From Mariprofundaceae bacterium (GTDB lineage: Bacteria; Pseudomonadota; Zetaproteobacteria; Mariprofundales; Mariprofundaceae): 12,227 nucleotides of DNA. The DNA lies in the NCBI GenBank assembly GCA_030950975.1, contig JAUZQL010000128.1, positions 1 to 12,227 on the forward strand. The letters run 5' to 3'. Position numbers and translations under genes: made by a program. Below the pieces are notes generated by a model that did no database searches, had not been told where the DNA came from, and saw nothing but the letters and a program-made list of their open reading frames with translations. Below, one piece after another: positions 6,942 through 12,227 of the stretch. Every line of letters begins with the position of its first letter. Within the stretch, counting starts at the first letter, position 1.

Positions 6942-7057
6942 AACACCAACATCGGGGAAATAATGGGTAAGCTGAATCGTTACAGAAATTGTAGTTTGCT
7001 TTTGTAACATTAGGGTGCGCCGTTGTTTTTTTGGGATAAAATCATGGGAGGGTAACA

Positions 7058-7429
7058 ATGGCATTAACAAAAGAAGAAGTTGAAGCATTTGAAAAACAGT
7101 TATGTGATTGGCGTGATGAGTTAGAAGGATCGCAAAGTAAAAGCATGCATGCCATGCATGAAGCAGAACAAAGGGCTTACCCTGACCCAACTGACCAAGC
7201 CAGTATTGAAATTGAACGTAATTTTGAATTGCGTATCAAAGATCGAGAGCGTCGCTTGATTCGCAAGATTGAAAAAACAATCCTCCGCTTACGTGAAGGT
7301 GAGTTCGGTTTATGTGAAGCATGTGGTGGGGATATTTCAATTGAACGTTTGAAAGCACGCCCTGTCACCACCTTATGTATTGAATGCAAACATGAACAAG
7401 AACAGGAAGAACGTACGCGCGTTTCATAA
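7058..7429 (+). CDS. dksA: RNA polymerase-binding transcription factor DksA
   Basis: DksA enters the RNA polymerase secondary channel and, with ppGpp, adjusts initiation at stable RNA and biosynthesis promoters. The 123-residue protein has the family plan: an N-terminal coiled coil (about 5-80) with tip motif DPTDQA (43-48, matching the Asp-x-x-Asp-x-Ala of E. coli DksA) and a four-Cys zinc finger: Cys86, Cys89, Cys107 and Cys110 within LCEACGG and TTLCIECK. It is shorter at the N-terminus than E. coli DksA (151). The ATG is preceded by GGGAGGG at 6 bases. A TAAAAT box at 7037-7042 lies close upstream without a convincing -35. It is followed by acnA after 111 bases with no terminator seen between. 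Confidence 0.9.
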   Translation: MALTKEEVEAFEKQLCDWRDELEGSQSKSMHAMHEAEQRAYPDPTDQASIEIERNFELRIKDRERRLIRKIEKTILRLREGEFGLCEACGGDISIERLKARPVTTLCIECKHEQEQEERTRVS

Positions 7430-7451
7430 TATGCTGCAAGGAGGCACTTCT

Positions 7452-7480
7452 TTCACATCAGGGAATAAAACTTGTATCGA
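7452..7480 (+). promoter_or_regulatory. candidate acnA promoter
   Basis: TTCACA (7452-7457), 5 of 6 to the -35 consensus, is followed after 17 bases by TATCGA (7475-7480), a weak -10. It falls in the 111-base gap between dksA and acnA. This is a motif match only. Confidence 0.2.
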
Positions 7481-7540
7481 TATCTATACTTCTTAGCTTG
7501 CGGATAAATTTAATCGCGCTTGACCCCTAAGGAGACTGAT

Positions 7541-10165
7541 GTGAGCAATAGCTTTGATGCTAAAAAGACCCTCGATGTTCATGGCAAGGCATACACTTAT
7601 TATGATTTGGCTGCCGCTGGTGATGCTTCACGCTTACCTTTTTCCATGAAAATTCTTTTGGAAAATATGTTGCGTCGTGAAGATGGTGATGTTGTCCAAC
7701 GTAGTGATGTGGAAGCTGTGTTAAACTGGGATGCGAAAGCTGACCCAAGTAAAGAAATTGCCTACATGCCCGCCCGTGTATTGATGCAAGATTTTACAGG
7801 TGTGCCAGCTGTAGTCGATTTGGCAGCCATGCGTGATGCCGTGGTCAACTTGGGTGGTTCACCTGAAAAAGTAAATCCATTGGTTCCTGCGGAATTGGTC
7901 ATTGACCATTCTGTACAAGTCGATGCATTTGCTTCAAATAACGCCTTGGCAATCAATTCAGATATTGAATTTAAGCGGAATAAAGAGCGTTATAACTTTT
8001 TGAAATGGGGCCAACATGCCTTTAAAGATTTTAAAACTGTACCCCCTGATACAGGTATTGTTCATCAAATAAACTTGGAATATTTGGCGCGCACTGTGTT
8101 TGTGAATGATGATGGTGTGGCATACCCTGATACTTTGGTTGGTACCGATTCACACACAACCATGATCAATGGTTTAGGTGTATTGGGTTGGGGTGTTGGT
8201 GGCATTGAAGCTGAAGCCGCCATGTTGGGTCAACCTATTTCCATGCTTATTCCTAAAGTGGTGGGTTTTGAATTAACAGGTCACTTGCCAGAAGGTGCAA
8301 CTGCCACCGATTTGGTATTGACCATTGTCAACCTGTTACGCTCACATGGTGTGGTAGGTAAGTTTGTTGAGTTTTATGGTGCAGGTTTGGCTGATTTACC
8401 ATTGGCAGACCGTGCTACTATTTCAAACATGGCACCAGAATATGGTGCAACCTGTGGCATTTTTCCGATTGATGATGAAACATTAAATTATTTGCGTATG
8501 ACAGGGCGTTCGGATGAGAACATTGCTCTTGTCGAAGCGTATGCCAAAGCACAAGGCATGTTTGGTTCAGATTCAAAGGCTGAATTTAGCGAAACCTTAG
8601 GCTTGGATATGACAACAGTCGTACCTTCCATTTCAGGGCCTAAACGCCCTCAAGATCGCATTGAATTAAGTCAATCCAAAGCTGCTTTTGAAAAAGATTT
8701 GACAGCCATTAAAGCGGAAGCTGGTTTAAATACCAAAGCGATTACAACTCACATCAATGGCAAAGAAGTGACCATTGATAATGGTGCAGTGGTGATTGCT
8801 GCGATTACATCATGCACCAATACGTCCAATCCATCGGTTATGTTGGGTGCTGGTCTTGTAGCGAAAAAAGCGGCTACATTGGGTTTAACGGCTGCGCCTT
8901 GGGTCAAAACATCTTTAGGTCCAGGTTCTTTGGTAGTGACTGAATATTTACAAGATGCAGGCTTGATGGAGCCATTGAAAACGCTTGGTTTTCATGTGGT
9001 AGGTTATGGTTGCACGTCATGTATTGGCAATTCAGGGCCATTGCCTACAGAAGTATCCAAAGCTATTGCGGATGGTGATTTGGCAGTAAGCGCCGTGTTA
9101 TCAGGTAACCGTAACTTTGAAGGGCGTGTGCATGGTGAAGTGCGTATGAACTACTTGGCATCTCCACCATTGGTCGTGGCTTATGCCATTGCAGGTACCA
9201 TGAATATTGATGTCTACAATGAACCGCTTGCACAAGATAAAGATGGTAATGATGTCTTTTTGAAAGACATCTGGCCAAGCCAAGCAGAAGTCGCAGAAGC
9301 CGTTGCGAGTGTGAATAGTGATCAATTCAAAAAGTCATATAATCATATTTTTGCAGGTGATGCGAATTGGCAAGACTTGGAAGCACCGACAGGTGATCGG
9401 TTTACATGGGATGATGATTCTACCTATGTTCAAAACCCACCTTATTTCCAAAATATGCGTAAAGATATTGCACCTTTATCGGACATTAAAGATGCGCGTG
9501 TCTTGGCTTTATTGGACGATTCAGTGACCACCGATCATATTTCACCAGCGGGTGGCATTCAGGCAGATTCTCCTGCAGGCACGTATTTGCGTGAGCATGG
9601 TGTTGAGCAAACAGACTTCAATTCCTATGGTTCTCGCCGTGGTAATCATGAAGTGATGATGCGTGGTACGTTTGCCAATATTCGTTTACGCAATCGTTTG
9701 GCTCCGGGTACGGAGGGTGGCGTGACCACTCACCAACCTTCAGGTGAAGCGATGAGTATTTATGATGCTGCCATGAAGTATCAAGATGCTGGTGTTGCCT
9801 CCATCATTCTTGCGGGTAAGGAATACGGTTCAGGTTCCTCGCGTGATTGGGCTGCCAAAGGCCCTATGTTGTTGGGTGTGAAAGCAGTGTTTGCCGAATC
9901 ATACGAACGCATTCATCGTTCTAATTTGGTAGGTATGGGTATTTTACCCTTGCAGTTCAAAGCAGGTGAAAATGCGGAATCGTTGAACTTAACGGGCAAA
10001 GAAAAATTCCATATTTTGGGTATTCAAACGGGTGCAACTGAAGTCGAAGTCCATGCGGATAATCAAGTATTTACGGCGGAGGTACGCATTGATACACCCA
10101 AAGAATGGGATTATTATCAACACGGTGGTATTTTGCAGTATGTATTACGTCAGCTTGCAGAATAA
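7541..10165 (+). CDS. acnA: aconitate hydratase A
   Basis: AcnA isomerises citrate to isocitrate through cis-aconitate in the TCA and glyoxylate cycles, with a [4Fe-4S] cluster, in the cytoplasm. The 874-residue protein shows three cluster ligands: Cys425 (ITSCTNTSNPSVM), Cys491 and Cys494 (YGCTSCIGNSG), spaced as in E. coli AcnA (435, 501, 504). Other signatures are GTDSHTTMINGLGVLGWGVG, the fourth-domain YGSRRGNHEVMMRGTF and GKEYGSGSSRDWAAKG. The length fits the AcnA/IRP family and not AcnB. The start is GTG at 7541, 6 bases after AAGGAG; the overlapping ATG at 7539 meets a stop at once, and a TTG at 7520 lies before the ribosome binding site. The gene ends in a strong terminator and appears monocistronic or read with dksA. 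Confidence 0.97.
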   Translation: MSNSFDAKKTLDVHGKAYTYYDLAAAGDASRLPFSMKILLENMLRREDGDVVQRSDVEAVLNWDAKADPSKEIAYMPARVLMQDFTGVPAVVDLAAMRDAVVNLGGSPEKVNPLVPAELVIDHSVQVDAFASNNALAINSDIEFKRNKERYNFLKWGQHAFKDFKTVPPDTGIVHQINLEYLARTVFVNDDGVAYPDTLVGTDSHTTMINGLGVLGWGVGGIEAEAAMLGQPISMLIPKVVGFELTGHLPEGATATDLVLTIVNLLRSHGVVGKFVEFYGAGLADLPLADRATISNMAPEYGATCGIFPIDDETLNYLRMTGRSDENIALVEAYAKAQGMFGSDSKAEFSETLGLDMTTVVPSISGPKRPQDRIELSQSKAAFEKDLTAIKAEAGLNTKAITTHINGKEVTIDNGAVVIAAITSCTNTSNPSVMLGAGLVAKKAATLGLTAAPWVKTSLGPGSLVVTEYLQDAGLMEPLKTLGFHVVGYGCTSCIGNSGPLPTEVSKAIADGDLAVSAVLSGNRNFEGRVHGEVRMNYLASPPLVVAYAIAGTMNIDVYNEPLAQDKDGNDVFLKDIWPSQAEVAEAVASVNSDQFKKSYNHIFAGDANWQDLEAPTGDRFTWDDDSTYVQNPPYFQNMRKDIAPLSDIKDARVLALLDDSVTTDHISPAGGIQADSPAGTYLREHGVEQTDFNSYGSRRGNHEVMMRGTFANIRLRNRLAPGTEGGVTTHQPSGEAMSIYDAAMKYQDAGVASIILAGKEYGSGSSRDWAAKGPMLLGVKAVFAESYERIHRSNLVGMGILPLQFKAGENAESLNLTGKEKFHILGIQTGATEVEVHADNQVFTAEVRIDTPKEWDYYQHGGILQYVLRQLAE

Positions 10166-10182
10166 ATAAGCTGCGGATTGAA

Positions 10183-10211
10183 AAAAGGCGACCTAATTTA
10201 GGTCGCCTTTT
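10183..10211 (+). terminator. strong intrinsic terminator after acnA
   Basis: A perfect 13-bp stem, AAAAGGCGACCTA (10183-10195) with TAGGTCGCCTTTT (10199-10211), closes a 3-base loop and ends in a short T run, 17 bases after the acnA stop. It is symmetrical and would work in both directions. Confidence 0.9.
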
Positions 10212-10270
10212 GAATGTTGGGCTAAATCGTAGATATTTTTACATGCTTTTTATCTATAAAGGAGAACAAC

Positions 10271-10726
10271 ATGAAGTGGGTCTTATTCGGAAGTATCGCT
10301 TTATTGATGGTTGGTTTGGTATTTTTTATTGCCTTGGCGGTGATGTCTCAAACAGAACCTAAAAATCTAGGCTTATCCAAAGGCTTGTTGCAAGCATGTC
10401 CTGATTCTCCCAATTGCGTTTGCAGTGAAACACATCGTCAACAAGATGCTTTGCATTTTATTCAACCCATCCCTGCAAACGATAAAACATGGAAAGATTT
10501 ACAAGAAAATATCATAAAAGAGGGTGGAATCATTCAAAAACGTGATGAGAACTATGTTCATGCAACGTTTACATCATCCATCTTTCATTACGTCGATGAT
10601 GTTGAGTGTCGCTATGATCGCACAGCCAAATTGATTCATGTACGTTCAGCTTCACGGGTCGGGCATTCCGATTTGGGAGCCAATCGCAAACGTATCGAAA
10701 CACTTCGGCTTCGTTTACATCCTTGA
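10271..10726 (+). CDS. DUF1499 family membrane-anchored protein
   Basis: A 151-residue protein of unknown biochemical function. One N-terminal hydrophobic segment (4-25) would anchor it in, or export it across, the inner membrane. The rest matches the DUF1499 pattern: ACPDSPNCVCSE (42-53, three cysteines at 43, 49 and 51) and VRSASRVGHSDLGANRKRIE (124-143). The ATG follows AAAGGAG at 7 bases. It stands alone: a strong terminator lies before it and an IS-like hairpin directly after its stop. DUF1499 proteins are widespread in proteobacteria; no partner is shown by the neighbours here. Confidence 0.85.
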   Translation: MKWVLFGSIALLMVGLVFFIALAVMSQTEPKNLGLSKGLLQACPDSPNCVCSETHRQQDALHFIQPIPANDKTWKDLQENIIKEGGIIQKRDENYVHATFTSSIFHYVDDVECRYDRTAKLIHVRSASRVGHSDLGANRKRIETLRLRLHP

Positions 10727-10728
10727 TT

Positions 10729-10766
10729 TTGACATCCTTCCCTCATGAATAAATTCACGGGATTCC
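10729..10766 (-). mobile_element. IS200/IS605-like end hairpin (remnant)
   Basis: The sequence TTGACATCCTTCCC, a hairpin containing TGAAT/ATTCA, then GGGATTCC follows the layout of many IS200/IS605 (tnpB-only) right ends, GACATCC-stem-GGATTCC. The outer stem TCCC/GGGA and inner stem TGAAT/ATTCA are separated by an asymmetric internal loop. If real, the element lies on the minus strand with its body to the right, but no tnpA or tnpB frame is present. The identification is from memory of the motif. Confidence 0.4.
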
Positions 10767-10857
10767 TTAAAGTCGTTAGGCTGCAAGGAGGGTGGTTATA
10801 TCGCTCACCCACTCACTAGTTCCTGCTTTATCGTGATTGCTAACACATCCACTCGGC

Positions 10858-10890
10858 AATTTGGTATTAATTATTACCAAATTATTTTTT
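10858..10890 (+). terminator. AT-rich intrinsic terminator
   Basis: AATTTGGTA (10858-10866) pairs perfectly with TACCAAATT (10875-10883) around an 8-base loop, followed by A and six T. It sits about 130 bases after the DUF1499 gene and before the leader of the next operon. The stem has only two G-C pairs, so termination may be partial. Confidence 0.6.
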
Positions 10891-10962
10891 CATATGATGC
10901 ATGATTCGCGAATGATTGTCGGGTGAGGCAATGTTTTTTTGAAAAAAGTAGGGTCTAGTAGT

Positions 10963-11056
10963 AAGCATAAGTATTGTTATGCTTGAGTTCTTTTATCGAG
11001 CATCTAATGTTTGAAAACATAAGCACTCGAGGGTGACGGCTTAGCTTATATGCTAA
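10963..11056 (+). promoter_or_regulatory. structured 5' leader of the secreted-protein operon
   Basis: Three stem-loops follow one another: AAGCATAA/TTATGCTT (10963-10970 with 10977-10984); a compound hairpin, TCGAG (10996-11000) with CTCGA (11026-11030), enclosing ATGTT/AACAT with a TGAA loop (11007-11020); and TTAGC/GCTAA (11041-11045 with 11052-11056). The last ends 26 bases before the AAAGGAGG ribosome binding site. I recognise no known riboswitch class. It may control or stabilise the operon mRNA. Confidence 0.35.
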
Positions 11057-11094
11057 CTTCATACTTGAATGACTATAATAATAAAGGAGGGGGA

Positions 11095-11577
11095 ATGAGT
11101 GTACGACTAATAGTGATGTTGTTTTCGATGATGATTTATTCATCGCAAGGGGTGGCATCAGATACAAAAGAAACAGTCAGTGTGCATATGGATGCGTATC
11201 ACATTGTCATCAAAAAAGGTGTCGAAACACGTGTGTTGGCTAAAGAAGCCAAGCCAAGTGATATTTTAGAATATGTTGCAACCTATCATAATAACACAAA
11301 ACATAAGGTCACGAATTTAAAAGGTATATTGCCTATTCCAGAGGGTATGATTTATCAAGCTGGTAGTGAACGCCCTCGTCATGCTTTAGCCAGTGTGGAT
11401 GGTGTACACTATAATGTTATGCCATTGATGCGGAAGGTGAAAAAAGCTAATGGAACATGGGAAAAAGTAAAAATCCCATTGGTAGAATATCGTTTTTTAC
11501 GTTGGAATTTGGATGTGTTGAAAGGTTTGAAAAGTAAAAAAGTATCTGCACGAATGCAGGTTTCACCGTTGGAGTAA
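11095..11577 (+). CDS. small secreted DUF11-like protein
   Basis: A 160-residue exported protein of unknown role. A signal peptide (1-21) ends in QGVAS before Asp. The mature part has YHNNTKHKVTNLKGILPIPE (64-83), the pattern of DUF11/beta-sandwich domains in which a chain of asparagines and polar residues opens a strand pair, then EYRFLRWNLDVLKG (131-144). Such single-domain proteins occur, from memory, next to large DUF11 surface proteins. The start at 11095 follows AAAGGAGG by 4 bases; an in-frame ATG at 11050 lies inside a stem-loop and would displace the signal peptide. The next gene begins 66 bases downstream on the same strand, so the two probably form an operon. Confidence 0.7.
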   Translation: MSVRLIVMLFSMMIYSSQGVASDTKETVSVHMDAYHIVIKKGVETRVLAKEAKPSDILEYVATYHNNTKHKVTNLKGILPIPEGMIYQAGSERPRHALASVDGVHYNVMPLMRKVKKANGTWEKVKIPLVEYRFLRWNLDVLKGLKSKKVSARMQVSPLE

Positions 11578-11581
11578 TAGC

Positions 11582-11604
11582 TTCCAGATACAAGTCTTCT
11601 GGAA
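11582..11604 (+). other. intra-operon hairpin between the two exported-protein genes
   Basis: TTCCAGA (11582-11588) and TCTGGAA (11598-11604) form a perfect 7-bp stem with a 9-base loop, just after the stop of the small gene. A run of T begins 8 bases later. It may be a processing site or partial terminator that sets the ratio of the two products. Confidence 0.35.
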
Positions 11605-11643
11605 TGACGATTGTTTTTAAATGTAGGAAAATAAGGAGAAAGA

Positions 11644-12227
11644 ATGATGAAAAAAATATCGCAAACTCGATCGAAGTTTATCTCGTATCTTGGTGCTGTG
11701 GCGTTGGTGTTTATATGTGCCGTATCATTTCAGCCGTCACAAGCATCAGCTGCGACACCACTGGCTGGAACAGTGATTGGTAACCAAGCCTCTGCAACGT
11801 ATACCGATGCATCCAATGCACCGCGTACCGCAACATCCAATACGGTGAAAACCATTGTTCAAGCCGTTGCTGGTTTTACATTAACGGCATCGCAAGATAA
11901 ATATAGCACCTCTGGTGGCACGGTTTATTTTGGTCATACCCTAACCAATACGGGTAACAGTGTAGATACCTTTGGTTTAACTGCTGCTGATGCCAATACA
12001 GGTAGTAATATTGCGTTTGCAAATTTGAAATTATATGTTGATGCGAACGGTGATGGTCTGCCAGATAATTTCACGGCAATTACAACGACCACGGCAATTC
12101 CTGCAGGCGGCTTATTTAAATTTGTGGTAGCTGCATCTGTTCCCTCTACAGTCATCGCAGGAAATAATGATTCAATCACAGTAAAAGGCACATCAGGTAT
12201 TAATGCTGCATCCATAAAAACCAATAC
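11644..12227 (+). CDS. large secreted/surface DUF11-type repeat protein (partial)
   Basis: The frame is open from 11644 to the window end (194 codons) and continues beyond. A long signal peptide with a basic start (MMKKISQTRS) and hydrophobic core (17-29) ends at QASA before Ala37. The mature protein starts with GTVIGNQASATYTD (42-55), then TSNTVKTIVQAVAGFTL and YFGHTLTNTGNSVDTFGLT (95-113), the DUF11-style pattern of beta-strand repeats in surface proteins. VDANGDGLPD (132-141) is a DxNxDGxxD calcium-binding loop, as in thrombospondin type-3/dockerin motifs. AAGGAG lies 5 bases before the first ATG and 8 before the second, so either may be used. Function is likely extracellular structure or adhesion; not shown. 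Confidence 0.75.
   Translation, partial: MMKKISQTRSKFISYLGAVALVFICAVSFQPSQASAATPLAGTVIGNQASATYTDASNAPRTATSNTVKTIVQAVAGFTLTASQDKYSTSGGTVYFGHTLTNTGNSVDTFGLTAADANTGSNIAFANLKLYVDANGDGLPDNFTAITTTTAIPAGGLFKFVVAASVPSTVIAGNNDSITVKGTSGINAASIKTN

Larger units (their letters stand above)
6797..6943 (+). pseudogene. 48-codon open frame, possible remnant of a lost gene
   Basis: A GTG-initiated frame starts 11 bases after the flavoprotein gene and reads VKTVVTVASPSSPAHVAAQF, then a stretch with coding-like composition (QAHILEHGSATVAKKR). It has no clear ribosome binding site, and its last codons run through the intrinsic terminator at 6915-6941, so it cannot be a normal full gene. The N-terminus looks vaguely like an ACT-type domain start, as in some SerB proteins, but this is weak. 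It could equally be chance. Confidence 0.2.
10727..11094. other. 368-base gene-free region with several secondary structures
   Basis: No convincing gene lies here on either strand. In order it holds an IS200/IS605-like end hairpin, a GGGTG...CACCC hairpin (10790-10810), an AT-rich terminator, a cluster of palindromes (CATATG, ATGCAT, and ATTCGCGAAT at 10904-10913), then a chain of three stem-loops leading to the ribosome binding site of the secreted-protein operon. A promoter for that operon should lie between 10891 and 11060, but I cannot fix one. Confidence 0.6.

Noticed and set aside
10775..10781. GTTAGGC, a perfect integron core sequence, after the DUF1499 gene
   Set aside because: No partner RYYYAAC core and no attC-type stem with bulged bases at the expected distance; more easily explained as part of the IS-like end.
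11074..11079. Perfect TATAAT before the small secreted protein
   Set aside because: A transcript from it would start within the ribosome binding site (11083-11090) and there is no -35 at 16-18 bases.
11934..12224. Minus-strand frame of 96 codons at the right end
   Set aside because: It lies opposite the repeat protein, which has a ribosome binding site and signal peptide on the plus strand.

Overview
The window looks like a Gram-negative, probably proteobacterial chromosome with moderate-to-low GC. It carries ordinary housekeeping genes (rlmJ, folK, dksA, acnA), a lipoprotein with an OmpA-type domain and a secreted/surface DUF11-type operon. The mix recalls marine Zetaproteobacteria, but that is only an impression from memory.

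Left end (1-2336, minus strand): an AT-rich restriction-modification pair, a PD-(D/E)XK endonuclease gene followed by a C5-cytosine methyltransferase gene overlapping it by 4 bases (ATGA). The last about 20 codons of the methyltransferase run through a structure with the features of an integron attC site: a perfect R'' core, an 11-bp stem with bulged G and T on the folding strand, two 4-nt spacers and a degenerate R' core. The pair is therefore best read as an integron gene cassette, now isolated, with no integrase in view.

Middle (2374-7429): on the minus strand, a lipoprotein with a coiled coil and OmpA-type peptidoglycan-binding domain, then folK-rlmJ as a likely two-gene unit (folK upstream). 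Divergent from folK is a plus-strand pair, a TVP38/TMEM64 (VTT) membrane protein overlapping by 4 bases a flavoprotein disulfide reductase of the mercuric reductase/lipoamide dehydrogenase superfamily. It ends at a good intrinsic terminator, followed by dksA.

Right end (7541-12227, plus strand): acnA with a GTG start and a strong terminator, then a small DUF1499 membrane-anchored protein. A 368-base gene-free stretch follows, holding an IS200/IS605-like end hairpin, an AT-rich terminator and several stem-loops forming a structured leader. Last comes an operon of a 160-residue secreted protein and a large DUF11-like surface protein that runs off the window.

The most unusual parts are the cassette-borne restriction-modification system with its attC-encoded methyltransferase tail and possible hairpin over the endonuclease ribosome binding site, and the structured leader before the surface-protein operon. 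I see no CRISPR array, tRNA or rRNA. Bases 1-135 hold no gene or feature I can support.
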